A stretch of 64,000 nt of DNA from CAYRFF01 sp964436125 (GCA_964436125.1 CAYTBT010000006.1:42704-106703), one strand, 5' to 3'; shown: positions 45,482 to 55,416, counted from the stretch's first letter. Notes: generated by a model from the sequence alone, not told the origin. Made by a program: numbers and translations.

Positions 45482-47407
45482 TTATTTATCTTCAACTTCT
45501 TCATATTCCACATCTGTATAATCCTCTTCATCGTCAGAACCAGAGCCGGCCGATTCATCGGAAGCTGTGGAGGTATCTGTACCTGCATCAGCATTATTAC
45601 CTGCTGCTTGTTGAGCTTGATAAATATCTTGGCTGGCAGCAGTCCATACATCATTCAGCTTCTTGGTCGCTGCTTCAATTTTATCAAGATCTTCTGCTTT
45701 ATGAGCATCTTTTAACTCAGCAAGAGCATCTTCTATCGGAGCTTTTTTATCAGCCGGTATTTTATCGCCAAATTCTTTTAACTGCTTTTCCGTCTGGAAG
45801 ATAAGAGAATCCGCTGTATTCAAGGTCTGAATACGTTCTTTCTTCTGCTTGTCTTCAGCTGCATTCTGCTCAGCTTCAGCTTTCATTTTCTCTATTTCAG
45901 CATCGGATAAACCAGTTGAGGCTTCGATTCTGATACTCTGAGATTTTCCTGTACTCTTATCTACTGCACTGACATTCAAGATACCATTGGCATCGATATC
46001 AAATGTTACTTCAATCTGAGGAACGCCTCGTGGAGCAGGTGGAATACCTTCAAGGATAAATCTACCTACAGTTCTGTTATCATTTGCCATCGGTCTTTCA
46101 CCCTGGAGGATATGAATACCTACCTGAGCTTGATTGTCCGTAGCAGTGGAATAAATCTTTGACTTCTTGATGGGAATTGCCGAATTGGCTTCTACCACGA
46201 CATCATAAATTCCACCCATAGTCTCAATTCCGAGAGATAATGGCGTCACATCGAGAAGAAGTACGTCATTTACATCGCCGCTTAAAACACCACCTTGGAT
46301 CGCAGCACCCAGAGCAACAACTTCATCCGGATTTACACCTTTGCTTGGTTTCTTACCGAAGAAATTCTCAACCGCTTCTTGAATCTTGGGGATACGTGTT
46401 GATCCACCCACAAGAATTACCTCATCAATATCGTTTTTACTGAGATTGGCATCAGAAAGCGCTTTTTTACATGGCTCAAGTGTCTTCTCCACAAGCTCGT
46501 CGATTAATTTCTCAAATTCAGGGCGCGAAATCTTGGCAACGAGGTGCTTGGGAACACCATCAACAGCAGTAACATACGGCAGGTTGATTTCCGTTTCACT
46601 TGCGGAACTCAACTCGATCTTAGCTTTCTCTGCAGCATCTTTTAATCGTTGCAATGCCATCGGATCTTTTCTCAAGTCGATTCCTTCATCTTTTTTAAAC
46701 TTCTCCGCCATCCAGTTGATAAGAACTTTATCAAAGTCATCGCCACCGAGCGCTGTATTTCCATTGGTCGATAGCACTTCAAATACTCCATCGCCGAGAT
46801 CGAGAATGGAAATATCAAAAGTACCTCCACCTAAGTCATACACAGCAATCGTTTTATCATCAGACTTATCGAGGCCATACGCAAGCGCTGCAGCAGTAGG
46901 CTCATTGATAATACGCTTTACATCCAGCCCTGCTATCTCACCGGCTTCCTTTGTTGCTTGACGTTGTGAGTCATTAAAATATGCCGGCACAGTTACTACA
47001 GCACCACTGACTTCAGTTCCGAGAAAATCTTCAGCAGTCTTTTTCATCTTCTGTAGAATCATGGCAGATATCTCTTGAGGAGTATATAACCTATCTCCTA
47101 TCTTGATTCTTACAGTATCATTATCTCCTTTTACCACTTCATAAGGGACATCATCAATACTGTCTTTTACTTCGCTGTAACGCGCTCCCATAAAACGCTT
47201 TATGGAAGATATAGTGTGTTCCGGATTGGTGATTGCTTGTCGCTTTGCAGGATCACCGATCTTGCGCTCCCCATTTTCCAGAAAAGCTACAATAGATGGT
47301 GTAGTGCGCCGACCTTCATTATTAGTTATAACTTGTGGTTCTCCGCCCTCCATCACGGCTACAACGGAATTAGTCGTTCCTAAATCTATTCCTATAATTT
47401 TTCCCAT
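45482..47407 (-). CDS. dnaK: Molecular chaperone DnaK (Hsp70)
   Basis: A 641-aa Hsp70. It starts MGKIIGIDLGTTNSVVAVME and shows VYDLGGGTFDISILDLG, GGDDFDKVL, VGGSTRIPKIQ and the substrate-binding-domain hallmark NDNRTVGRFILEGIPPAPRG. The acidic tail is VEYEEVEDK. It folds client proteins with DnaJ and GrpE, neither of which is beside it here. No obvious CIRCE-like operator was found upstream. Start, length and motifs are all standard. Confidence 0.98.
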   Translation of the reverse strand: MGKIIGIDLGTTNSVVAVMEGGEPQVITNNEGRRTTPSIVAFLENGERKIGDPAKRQAITNPEHTISSIKRFMGARYSEVKDSIDDVPYEVVKGDNDTVRIKIGDRLYTPQEISAMILQKMKKTAEDFLGTEVSGAVVTVPAYFNDSQRQATKEAGEIAGLDVKRIINEPTAAALAYGLDKSDDKTIAVYDLGGGTFDISILDLGDGVFEVLSTNGNTALGGDDFDKVLINWMAEKFKKDEGIDLRKDPMALQRLKDAAEKAKIELSSASETEINLPYVTAVDGVPKHLVAKISRPEFEKLIDELVEKTLEPCKKALSDANLSKNDIDEVILVGGSTRIPKIQEAVENFFGKKPSKGVNPDEVVALGAAIQGGVLSGDVNDVLLLDVTPLSLGIETMGGIYDVVVEANSAIPIKKSKIYSTATDNQAQVGIHILQGERPMANDNRTVGRFILEGIPPAPRGVPQIEVTFDIDANGILNVSAVDKSTGKSQSIRIEASTGLSDAEIEKMKAEAEQNAAEDKQKKERIQTLNTADSLIFQTEKQLKEFGDKIPADKKAPIEDALAELKDAHKAEDLDKIEAATKKLNDVWTAASQDIYQAQQAAGNNADAGTDTSTASDESAGSGSDDEEDYTDVEYEEVEDK

Positions 47408-47561
47408 ACTATCTAATTTTTATTTAGTTTTCTTAATATAAATACGCTTAGATGTATGCAAGCTGCGTGCCATTGCTCATATATGACAGGAAGGCAGCAT
47501 ATATAAGGCATACACCCCGATATTCTGTCAGGTACCTTATTATTTATGACAAGGAGACAGT

Positions 47562-48569
47562 TTATTGCTTGAAGTTCAAGCCTTCTGTAATGGAAAATGA
47601 GTTCAGTGAATCAATAGTCATCTGCGATAAAGCGAATGGACCGCTCTGCGCACTACTAGATGAACTGAATAATCCTCTACCTTTCTCGATATTATTAAAT
47701 AGCGGAATAATTGAACTGCTCGTTATACCGGAATTCAGGAGTTGAATTTCTTTATACTCATTCAATTCATTCCCATAGCAATTCACCTGAACATATACTG
47801 AATCGATCTCGCGATATACTTGAGTACTCGGCTCTAGTGTCTCACTGAGCTTGGTGTAGAATAAAATAGGCGGGAACTTGATATCATACTGACTCTTGTA
47901 TCTATCAGAATACACCGTCTGAGGAATACGCCTGAGCAATTTATGGCTTTCAGCATCATATTCTTTAATCACATACTGTAAACTCCCGATAAAATAGGCT
48001 ATTTCCTCTTGGTTTATATCAGAGAATAAACGGAACCTTAAGATTTCTTTAGGAAGTATTCTCAGAGAACTCACACTTACATTATTAGGATAAGAAATGC
48101 GGATAGAATCAATGACATTGGTCTGCGCAGAAGCTAGAATTGTATCCGCATCAGCATCAACTATAATAAGTTTGGCTATTGAGTTATCATCAAAGTTCAA
48201 TTTACTATTCATAACCTTGTATAAATAATTGGGAGCTTTCGCAAATGCTCCATCGCCGCGCTTATAACCCTCCTTATTGCCATCTACTCTTTTCAGTGTT
48301 ATCACTTGCCCGTCACCATTGATATCAGAAAGTTGCACGCTGATATTATCGTAGTAAAGATTGGACGGATCTTGTGCAAGTTCAGCAGGTGGAACATTAG
48401 GATCGGCAAATGATTTTTCAACGCGGATATAGGTTGCGCTATCAGACAGATTGATTAAACCATATACAATCGGCACATCCTTCCCCTCACTCAACAGATC
48501 TATCTCATTGTCACAGGAATATAAAAACAGGCTTAAAATACTTAGGCTAATTAAAGTAAATTTTCTCAT
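47562..48569 (-). CDS. DUF4249-like lipoprotein
   Basis: A 335-aa predicted lipoprotein: lipobox LFLYSC, cysteine at residue 19. The sequence VPIVYGLINLSDSATYIRVEKSF and the overall length resemble DUF4249 outer-surface proteins of Bacteroidota, which often accompany TonB-dependent receptors; no receptor gene is near here. It diverges from panB with 76 bases between them. The 3' end leaves a 154-base gap before dnaK. A one-mismatch 12-mer variant, GCTTTCGCAAAT, is inside at 48235-48246. Family call is moderate. Confidence 0.6.
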   Translation of the reverse strand: MRKFTLISLSILSLFLYSCDNEIDLLSEGKDVPIVYGLINLSDSATYIRVEKSFADPNVPPAELAQDPSNLYYDNISVQLSDINGDGQVITLKRVDGNKEGYKRGDGAFAKAPNYLYKVMNSKLNFDDNSIAKLIIVDADADTILASAQTNVIDSIRISYPNNVSVSSLRILPKEILRFRLFSDINQEEIAYFIGSLQYVIKEYDAESHKLLRRIPQTVYSDRYKSQYDIKFPPILFYTKLSETLEPSTQVYREIDSVYVQVNCYGNELNEYKEIQLLNSGITSSSIIPLFNNIEKGRGLFSSSSSAQSGPFALSQMTIDSLNSFSITEGLNFKQ

Positions 48570-48578
48570 ACAAATCTA

Positions 48579-48586
48579 TACATTTG
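48579..48586 (+). promoter_or_regulatory. Candidate -7 box of panB
   Basis: TACATTTG matches TAnnTTTG, 59 bases before the panB ATG. A back-to-back TAGATTTG on the minus strand is at 48571-48578 but lies too close to the DUF4249 start to serve it. Confidence 0.4.
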
Positions 48587-48645
48587 AAACTTATAACGTG
48601 CATTTTCAGTTAAACGATACAAATAAACGAAAGATTTATCAATTT

Positions 48646-49461
48646 ATGTCAATTCACAGTAAAGTTAAACGAGTTACCACCCACACTCTCCAGAAAATGA
48701 AGGACTCCGGGGAAAAGATTTCAATGCTTACCTCCTATGATTATTCAATGGCAAGGATTGTCGATGAAGCATCAATTGATGTTATTCTCGTGGGTGATTC
48801 AGCCTCCAATGTCATGGCAGGCTACGAGACGACCTTGCCCATGACGCTCGACCACATGATTTACCACGCACAATCCGTTGTAAAAGCGATAAATCGCTCC
48901 TTGGTTATCGTTGATTTACCATTCGGAACTTATCAAGGCAACTCCAAGCGCGCCCTAGATTCCGCAATCCGCATTATGAAGGAGTCAGGTGCTCATGGAG
49001 TAAAGCTCGAAGGCGGTGCTGAAATAAGTGAATCAGTGAAGCGGATACTTTCAGCCGGAATCCCGGTGATGGGACATCTGGGATTGACACCTCAATCAAT
49101 CTATAAATTCGGAACCTATACCGTCCGAGCCAAGGAAGAAGAAGAAGCCAATACTCTGCTCAGCAATGCCAAGCTCCTCGATGAACTTGGTTGTTTTTCT
49201 GTCGTGCTGGAAAAAATCCCTGCACATCTTGCCGGAGAGGTCACAGAATCAGTATCTATGCCTACCATCGGTATCGGCGCCGGCAGTAAAGTCGATGGCC
49301 AGGTTCTCGTCATTCATGATCTCCTGGGCATTACCAAAGATTTTAATCCTCGCTTTCTCCGTAGATATGCCGATCTTTACGAAGTCATAAAAGATGCCGT
49401 TGAAAGGTATATTAAAGATGTCAGAAGTGGTGATTTCCCATCAGATAAAGAACAATATTAA
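48646..49461 (+). CDS. panB: 3-methyl-2-oxobutanoate hydroxymethyltransferase
   Basis: A 271-aa PanB, the first committed enzyme of pantothenate synthesis, forming ketopantoate from alpha-ketoisovalerate. The ATG at 48646 gives the family N-terminus (MSIHSKVKRVTTHTLQKMKD); a longer frame open upstream would add 65 residues that overlap the DUF4249 start and look spurious. ISMLTSYDYSMARIVDEASIDVILVGDSASNVMAG, LPFGTYQG, KLEGG and MGHLGLTPQS are diagnostic. mltG follows after 8 bases, so the two are probably in one operon. Confidence 0.95.
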   Translation: MSIHSKVKRVTTHTLQKMKDSGEKISMLTSYDYSMARIVDEASIDVILVGDSASNVMAGYETTLPMTLDHMIYHAQSVVKAINRSLVIVDLPFGTYQGNSKRALDSAIRIMKESGAHGVKLEGGAEISESVKRILSAGIPVMGHLGLTPQSIYKFGTYTVRAKEEEEANTLLSNAKLLDELGCFSVVLEKIPAHLAGEVTESVSMPTIGIGAGSKVDGQVLVIHDLLGITKDFNPRFLRRYADLYEVIKDAVERYIKDVRSGDFPSDKEQY

Positions 49462-49469
49462 TAGGCTAC

Positions 49470-50495
49470 ATGAAAATTCTGAAAATAAGTATTGTCGGCA
49501 TCGTGCTGGTTGTCGGAATAGTCGGTATTTATCTCGCTGCAATAATCTTCTCACCGAGTTCTGAATACTCAGGTGATAAAATCGTAACGATTCCTACAGG
49601 CTCGAGTTATGAGGAAGTTTATTCCATTCTGGAGAAAAATGATATCAAATTAAATGAATGGGCATTTGACCTTATCTGTAATCAGATGAATTATGTCGAT
49701 AATGTAAAACCCGGTAGATATAAAATTCCCGAGAATAGTTCAATGATAGCTATCATCCGCCTATTGCGTTCCGGGAAACAAGATGCCGTTGAAGTAACTA
49801 TACACAGGGAAGACACGCCCTACGAGCTTGCCGGAAAGATTGCCAGCTACCTGGAATTTGACTCAAGTCAATATGCTCATGCCTTTACGAGTGACTCGCT
49901 ATTGAGTATCTACGATCTGGATACGACTTCTTTTATGTCTTATATCATCCCCAATACCTATTTCATGTACTACAATGCCGGGCCTCAAGACGTGCTGGAA
50001 AGGTTCATCAGAGAGCACGACAAATTCTGGCAGCGAAATAATCGCATTGAAAAGGCACAGGCTATGGACATGACACCTCTTGAAGTCTATACTCTCGCTT
50101 CCATTGTCGAGCGCGAGTCTCAATATGCACCGGAAAGACCACGCATAGCTGGTGTGTATATCAATCGATTGAATTCAGGTATTCCTCTTCAAGCTGACCC
50201 CACCGTGATCTATGCCATGGGCGATCCCGATATACACCGAGTTCTAAAAAAGTACCTCGATATTGATTCTCCCTATAATACATATAAATATGCAGGATTA
50301 CCACCGGGACCTATCGGTACGGCTTCAATTTCAAGTATAGATGCCGTGTTAAATTATGAACATCATGGTTTCTTCTATTTCTGTGCCAAGGCTGATAATT
50401 CCGGGACACATGCTTTCGCAAAAACGCTTGCCGGTCACTTAAGGAATGCACGGAAGTTCCAGCGATGGCTCGACTCGCAAGGAGTTTATCGATAG
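49470..50495 (+). CDS. mltG: Endolytic murein transglycosylase MltG (YceG-like)
   Basis: A 341-aa protein with an N-terminal membrane helix (VGIVLVVGIVGIYLAAIIF) and a LysM-like part followed by the YceG catalytic domain. The conserved glutamate block is ASIVERESQYAPERPRIAG (IVERE at 212-216), then YINRLNSGIPLQADPTVIYAMG and GLPPGPIGTAS are characteristic. MltG cuts nascent peptidoglycan and terminates strand growth. It sits 8 bases after panB. Its length is usual. Confidence 0.93.
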   Translation: MKILKISIVGIVLVVGIVGIYLAAIIFSPSSEYSGDKIVTIPTGSSYEEVYSILEKNDIKLNEWAFDLICNQMNYVDNVKPGRYKIPENSSMIAIIRLLRSGKQDAVEVTIHREDTPYELAGKIASYLEFDSSQYAHAFTSDSLLSIYDLDTTSFMSYIIPNTYFMYYNAGPQDVLERFIREHDKFWQRNNRIEKAQAMDMTPLEVYTLASIVERESQYAPERPRIAGVYINRLNSGIPLQADPTVIYAMGDPDIHRVLKKYLDIDSPYNTYKYAGLPPGPIGTASISSIDAVLNYEHHGFFYFCAKADNSGTHAFAKTLAGHLRNARKFQRWLDSQGVYR

Positions 50496-50644
50496 TAAAA
50501 GCCGATATCTAGGAAGGGAAAATCCTTATCTCTGTATATTCCCCTTTATGGGATACAGCTATTGACAGAAGAGCCTGGCCATTTAACCTTGTATTATAAT
50601 CTCTCCTTACTTCACAATTGAAAAGTAGGCCCGAACTGTGGATT

Positions 50645-51190
50645 TTATTCCTTTTCTACTTTTCCCAGAAGGACGATGAGGCCATTGTCGCCATGAGTCG
50701 GAGTACCGGTTATCACCATCTGGCTTCCATTGATCTGAAAATTCCACTCAGAAACATCAAATCCATAATCATTGGGACGTGGATACAATTTTAAGATTGC
50801 GTGAGGCATATCAAGAAAAAATACGCCACGCGCAAGTTCTGTCGCCGTAGAATCATACACATAAAATTTCCCATCTGTCATAAATTCAAATGTTTTGTTG
50901 CTAAACCGCTTTTTGCGCTCAGCATCACTTGTATAAGCACCGCTCACACTCCAGTTGTTATTGGTGAGAAAATTGGCTTCAATGGGATTTGGTCCGGGAA
51001 AAGTGCCTTTTTTAAGCATTCTCTTATTATCTTGTGTTGAACTTGAGGCAGTATTGACCTGTACTTTACTGCTTACTTTCTGCTCCGTCATCGGTTGCGT
51101 ATCTGTCTGCTCCTTAGTTGAACTATCAGTTCCACAAGCAGAATATAAAATCATACAGAGCAGAAGGAATAAGGTATTCTTCATTTTCAT
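50645..51190 (-). CDS. Hypothetical lipoprotein
   Basis: A 181-aa predicted lipoprotein: lipobox ILYSAC, cysteine at residue 19. A low-complexity Ser/Thr/Gln linker (about 22-55) separates the anchor from a beta-rich domain with NNWSVSGAYTSDAER, FEFMTDGKFYVYDS and LIVLLGKVEKE. The shape recalls lipocalin-like or META-type domains, but I cannot assign a family. It lies alone, convergent with mltG and divergent from tilS. Confidence 0.6.
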   Translation of the reverse strand: MKMKNTLFLLLCMILYSACGTDSSTKEQTDTQPMTEQKVSSKVQVNTASSSTQDNKRMLKKGTFPGPNPIEANFLTNNNWSVSGAYTSDAERKKRFSNKTFEFMTDGKFYVYDSTATELARGVFFLDMPHAILKLYPRPNDYGFDVSEWNFQINGSQMVITGTPTHGDNGLIVLLGKVEKE

Positions 51191-51208
51191 TATTTTTAAT
51201 GAGCGTTC

Positions 51209-52552
51209 ATGAGTGAACTAGAAATGCATTGCGATATTGCGATTGCCAAATATAAACTTTTTCAGAAAAACGATAAACTTTTACTCGCTTGTAGTGGCGG
51301 AAAAGATTCAGTTGCACTACTCCACTACCTCGTACATAAAGGATACTCCCTTGAAGTAGCTCATGTAAATTATCAACTGCGTGAAGAAGCAGATGCCGAT
51401 GAAGAGCACGTCAAAATGCTCTGTAGAAGGCACAACTTGCCATTCCATGTTCATCGCGTTGAAAAATCTTCTATTCCCCGGAGCAATATCCAAGAATGGG
51501 CAAGAAATGTGCGCTATGATTTCTTTGATTCAATTCTGGATGAATCCCCTTTGCAATATCTATTGACTGCACATTCACTCAATGACTTTACAGAATCAAT
51601 CCTCATGCATATGGCCAAAGGCAGAAACCTCCGACATAATGCCGGCATCGCATTCAAATACGGACGAATCAGACGTCCTTTACTCTTGAGCTCTTCAACT
51701 GAGATATATGCCTACCTTGATTTACATCAGATCCCATATAGGACAGATATAAGTAATCATACGGACAAATATGAACGCAATCGTGTACGCCATAAACTTA
51801 TCCCTGCCTATCATTCTATATTCCCGGATTTATTTAAGGGAATGAGGCGATTTATCGACACCACTGTTCTTCATAATTCGCTTGCAATTCACGGATACAA
51901 TCATCTTAAAAGTAAGGTGCTTAGCCGGCGAGGAAATGTAGAAATTATTTCATTGGATGAGGGGTATTCACGGAATGTTATAAGGGCATTTCTATATGAA
52001 CATCTCCTGAACTTTCAATTCCATCCGGATCAGATTAACCAGCTATTGGTGGCAAGTACAGGCAAAATTATCAGGTCTGAAGAATATGAAGCTTTAAAAA
52101 ATAGGCAGGAAATACATTTGCGGAAGCAGAAAAAAATGAATGATACTCCTTCTGAAGTTCTTATATATTATCCCGATAGTACTGATACGCAGACATATCG
52201 CATAGGTGAATTCGAATTTACAATCAAGGAAGGGAAGGCATCAGTCGACTGCAGAGCAAAAGCAGAAAATGTCGTGCTATATAATCGTCAATTTCCACTG
52301 CACATACGGAAATGGCGTGCCGGCGATAGATTTCAACCTCTAGGAATGAGTGGCCATGTCAAAGTCAAGAAATTTCTCACTGACCTGAAACTTTCGCTCT
52401 GGAAAAAAGAAGAAACTCAGGTGCTCGTCGATGCGGAGGGAAAAATATTATGGCTTATCCCCTACCGCATTTCTGAGATGATTAAATGTGAGCCGGAACT
52501 AGATCCATCGGATACTTTTACCTTCTTATGGAAAGAAGTCAAAGACTCTTAA
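51209..52552 (+). CDS. tilS: tRNA(Ile)-lysidine synthase
   Basis: A 447-aa PP-loop ATPase that puts lysidine at position 34 of tRNA-Ile(CAU) so it reads AUA. The P-loop SGGKDS is at residues 29-34 and RNVRYDFF, AHSLNDFTES and the later RRPLLLSS block fit TilS. The C-terminal part (IRKWRAGDRFQPLGM, KVKKFLTDLKLSLWKK) matches the family's tail. Its stop overlaps the convergent esterase stop by 14 bases. One copy of the dispersed 12-mer lies at 52116-52127, read LRK. Confidence 0.95.
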   Translation: MSELEMHCDIAIAKYKLFQKNDKLLLACSGGKDSVALLHYLVHKGYSLEVAHVNYQLREEADADEEHVKMLCRRHNLPFHVHRVEKSSIPRSNIQEWARNVRYDFFDSILDESPLQYLLTAHSLNDFTESILMHMAKGRNLRHNAGIAFKYGRIRRPLLLSSSTEIYAYLDLHQIPYRTDISNHTDKYERNRVRHKLIPAYHSIFPDLFKGMRRFIDTTVLHNSLAIHGYNHLKSKVLSRRGNVEIISLDEGYSRNVIRAFLYEHLLNFQFHPDQINQLLVASTGKIIRSEEYEALKNRQEIHLRKQKKMNDTPSEVLIYYPDSTDTQTYRIGEFEFTIKEGKASVDCRAKAENVVLYNRQFPLHIRKWRAGDRFQPLGMSGHVKVKKFLTDLKLSLWKKEETQVLVDAEGKILWLIPYRISEMIKCEPELDPSDTFTFLWKEVKDS

Positions 52553-53183
52553 AATCATGTGCGAGGCGGTTTATCACCTTGCGCGATAAGCGATGATTTC
52601 CATCAAATTGCAACTGTTTAAGCCTTAAAACTTTCAGGTCATCTCGTTGATTAAAAGCCGCTATTCGTTCATCGGTCACAAATTCATCCTGCTCGCCATA
52701 AATATAATAATTTTGAGACTGTTGCCAGTAATCGGATGCCTCTATGTAACTCAGGTCTTCCGGTGGCCAGCCTGCCCACAAAATGATGCTGTCAACGCGT
52801 GGCCGGCTATAATGCAACCAGCGCATAACTGTGGCCACGCCCTGGCTGAAGCCCAGAATATGTACATTTTTTTCATTGGTATCAATAGCAGCATAAAGCT
52901 TATTCAAGAACTTTATCTGATCCTCAATTTCAGTGAGTCTATAGCGTTTTGTCATCCATGAACAGGCTACTTCTCCATCGTGTCCATGGGCATAAAATCT
53001 ACTTAATCCTTCAGGTGCAATAATTCCATTCGCCTGTAAATCCAATACTCTGAATGGTTGAATAAAATCATCGGCTTTCTGGGCATATCCATGAAACACA
53101 ATCCAGATATCTCTAGCTGTATCAAAGTTCCCTTCTGTATAATATGCCGCTGTTCGCTCTGTTTTTAAAAAGTGTTGTTTCAT
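52539..53183 (-). CDS. Alpha/beta hydrolase, carboxylesterase-like
   Basis: A 214-aa hydrolase of the phospholipase/carboxylesterase group. The nucleophile elbow is LGFSQGVATVMRW (GxSxG), the acid is in YGEQDEFVTD and the histidine in FDGNHRLSRK. There is no signal peptide, so it is cytoplasmic. It overlaps tilS tail to tail. Substrate is unknown. Confidence 0.75.
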   Translation of the reverse strand: MKQHFLKTERTAAYYTEGNFDTARDIWIVFHGYAQKADDFIQPFRVLDLQANGIIAPEGLSRFYAHGHDGEVACSWMTKRYRLTEIEDQIKFLNKLYAAIDTNEKNVHILGFSQGVATVMRWLHYSRPRVDSIILWAGWPPEDLSYIEASDYWQQSQNYYIYGEQDEFVTDERIAAFNQRDDLKVLRLKQLQFDGNHRLSRKVINRLAHDFKSL

Positions 53184-53258
53184 GGATGCTTTTGGTATAA
53201 ATTAATGTTGCAATAGCAATGCAATTCGGAAAAAATTTATGTTTTGCAACACTCCTGA

Positions 53259-54071
53259 TCATGGTGCAGAATTCTCAATAAATCTCCAGCTGTTATGATC
53301 TTTTTTATACGCATCATAAAAGCCTGATGGCACATAAGAGGGCACATCAGTTATCGGATCATATACAACGCGCAATCTATCAAAAATAATCAGGGTTTTC
53401 TCTGGTATATAATGCATCAATGCACCTGAACCAGCAGAAAATTTTGATACAATTCTATCATATTTCTCATCTTCCTTCACAAATGCATCGATTCCAAAAA
53501 CCGGTTGGCCATCCTTTATTTTAAAGCTTTCTGCAATGTGTTTCCAAGTTGTCTTGTCCACTACGCCAGAGCCGATCAAGATATAAGTTGAATCTTCCGG
53601 AGCTCCGTATCCTATGATATCCTCATAAACTACTCCTATCCATTTATTCTTCCCTAGCACACCTTGTTGCGGAGAGCCTATAAACTCTGTAACGTCGTTT
53701 AATTTCACAGGTCGGTCTCCTCTTTTCTGGAATATTCCATAGAATTTCCCTCGTCCTGTCGAATCAATTAACTGCCAGGTAAACAATCTAAATGTACTGT
53801 CCTTTTCATAAATAAATTTCACACCCGGCATCTCCGGATATTTTACATGAAATGAGCTATCGTCACTTAAACTATGATAAAGGAGAGTTGCTAAGTTTTC
53901 TTCAGCAATGAGTCTGTGTTGTGCAATAGAAGCATGGTGCATAATATCTGCATACCAGGAAAGAGAATCCAAGCTGCTATCCAATTGAGATTCCTGGCTA
54001 TGAAGTCCCGCTGTAGGCACTATGAGAATCAACAGTAAATAAACTAGTTTATTCATCTTATTTTCTTTCAA
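53259..54071 (-). CDS. Exported protein of unknown function
   Basis: A 270-aa protein with an N-terminal signal peptide (NKLVYLLLILIVPTAGLHSQ). A second ATG at 54056 gives a more standard signal peptide and may be the real start. The body is beta-rich with YEKDSTFRLFTWQLIDSTGRGKFYGIF and VYEDIIGYGAPEDSTYILIGSG. I recognise no named domain, though similar proteins occur widely in Bacteroidota. It lies downstream of mdh after a 350-base gap. Confidence 0.55.
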   Translation of the reverse strand: MKENKMNKLVYLLLILIVPTAGLHSQESQLDSSLDSLSWYADIMHHASIAQHRLIAEENLATLLYHSLSDDSSFHVKYPEMPGVKFIYEKDSTFRLFTWQLIDSTGRGKFYGIFQKRGDRPVKLNDVTEFIGSPQQGVLGKNKWIGVVYEDIIGYGAPEDSTYILIGSGVVDKTTWKHIAESFKIKDGQPVFGIDAFVKEDEKYDRIVSKFSAGSGALMHYIPEKTLIIFDRLRVVYDPITDVPSYVPSGFYDAYKKDHNSWRFIENSAP

Positions 54072-54169
54072 CTATAACCTTATACGGAGTAGGAATATTA
54101 TACATCAAATAAACTATCCTAGTACCTCGTGCGTGCAATGCTCCAGAGGCTCAGACGTAAGGATCTTTT

Positions 54170-54181
54170 GCTTACGCAAAT
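54170..54181. repeat. Intergenic copy of the dispersed word (GCTTACGCAAAT)
   Basis: GCTTACGCAAAT, the reverse complement of ATTTGCGTAAGC, in the 350-base gap between the unknown exported gene and mdh. Confidence 0.5.
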
Positions 54182-54333
54182 GAGAATAGTCCTGGCTTGA
54201 AAGAAACATATAATTGAATGTAAAGCTGTCAAAGGATTCTCCCGAGCGGATTCCGAGCATTGATAAATTTAATCTCTATGATAAAGTGAAACTCTTGCCT
54301 GCTTTCCGGTAGGAAATATCTGAATTTACCATG

Positions 54334-54380
54334 AAAAAAGGCGACATTATCCCTAGTAATGCGAAGATAATGTCAGCCTT
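54334..54380 (-). terminator. Rho-independent terminator after mdh
   Basis: GACATTATC at 54343-54351 pairs with GATAATGTC at 54366-54374, and GGC/GCC extends the stem. On the minus strand it is followed by a TTTTTT run, fitting termination of mdh. Confidence 0.8.
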
Positions 54381-54421
54381 CAATTCTTCCATAGATATTT
54401 TCAATGAACTGCACTCCTGGC

Positions 54422-55354
54422 CTAAATATCCATTTTGTTATAGGCGTCCATTACACTGCGTACATGATCAGCAGATGTATTAAGCAAGTCCATCTCTTTG
54501 TCATTCAGGTCTAGCTCGATAATTTCAGCGATTCCTGTGCGATCAAGCTTAACCGGCACACCGAGATAAACATCGTTCATACCATATTCACCATTCAACT
54601 TAACACAGCATGGGAAGATGCGGTTTTCATTTCTCACAATAGCGGAAATCATCTGCGCAGCGGCAGCACCAGGCGCATACCAAGCAGAAGTCCCCATGAG
54701 TTGAACGAGCTCACCACCTCCCATCTTGGTGCGTTCAATAATTTCTCCGAGTCGAGTACTGTCTATCAGTTCTGTAACCGGAATACCGGCAACTGAAGTA
54801 TAACGCGGAAGAGGAACCATTGTATCTCCATGTCCACCCATAAGTACGGCTTGAATATCTTTGGGTGAAACCTTTAATTCAGAAGCGAGGAAAGCACGGA
54901 ATCTACCGGTGTCAAGTACACCAGCCATTCCAAATACCCGATTGGAAGGTAATCCAGATTGTGTATGTGCAACATAAGTCATCACATCAAGAGGATTGGA
55001 GACAAGCATGATTATAGGATCATCTGAATGCTCGAGAATCGACTTGGTAACGGAAGTAACGACCTTAGCATTGGTGCTGATAAGGTCATCTCTGCTCATT
55101 CCGGGTCTTCTTGCTACGCCGGCAGTAATTACGACGATATCAGAATCTGCCGTGTCTTTATAATCATCAGTTCCGACTGTTTTGGTACTGAAATACTCAA
55201 TAGGTGCTTGCTGCCATGTGTCCAAAGCTTTTCCACGTGCCATATCACCTTTTATATCCAATAATACTACTTCATCAACGAGGTCTTTACGAGCAAGGAC
55301 ATTTGCTACTGTTGCTCCTACATTTCCCCCGCCTACTACGGTTACTTTATTCAT
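54422..55354 (-). CDS. mdh: Malate dehydrogenase
   Basis: A 310-aa LDH-like malate dehydrogenase. The NAD-binding start is KVTVVGGGNVGATVANVL; the substrate loop is ARRPGMSRDDL, with the Arg residues that favour malate/oxaloacetate, and the catalytic histidine block is MGGHGDTMVPLPR. It catalyses the last step of the TCA cycle. It is monocistronic, with a good promoter 32 bases upstream and a terminator downstream. Length and motifs are standard. Confidence 0.95.
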   Translation of the reverse strand: MNKVTVVGGGNVGATVANVLARKDLVDEVVLLDIKGDMARGKALDTWQQAPIEYFSTKTVGTDDYKDTADSDIVVITAGVARRPGMSRDDLISTNAKVVTSVTKSILEHSDDPIIMLVSNPLDVMTYVAHTQSGLPSNRVFGMAGVLDTGRFRAFLASELKVSPKDIQAVLMGGHGDTMVPLPRYTSVAGIPVTELIDSTRLGEIIERTKMGGGELVQLMGTSAWYAPGAAAAQMISAIVRNENRIFPCCVKLNGEYGMNDVYLGVPVKLDRTGIAEIIELDLNDKEMDLLNTSADHVRSVMDAYNKMDI

Positions 55355-55385
55355 TATTCGTGTTAATTTAATTAGAAATGAAGGT

Positions 55386-55416
55386 CAAAAGTACGTAATC
55401 TCAGGATGAAAATCAA
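55386..55416 (-). promoter_or_regulatory. Promoter of mdh (TTG-N20-TACTTTTG)
   Basis: On the minus strand TTG (55414-55416) lies 20 bases before TACTTTTG (55386-55393), matching the Bacteroidota pattern TTTG-N19-20-TAnnTTTG. It is 31 bases before the mdh ATG. This is the best promoter in the window. Confidence 0.65.

Noticed and set aside
46386..46961. 191-codon ORF antisense to dnaK
   Set aside because: Antisense frames of dnaK are commonly open because of its codon use; dnaK itself is beyond doubt.
48571..48578. TAGATTTG as promoter of the DUF4249-like gene
   Set aside because: It ends one base before that gene's start codon, so transcription would begin inside the gene.
48451..48645. N-terminal extension of panB by 65 residues
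   Set aside because: It overlaps the DUF4249 gene start and promoter region; the ATG at 48646 gives the conserved PanB N-terminus.
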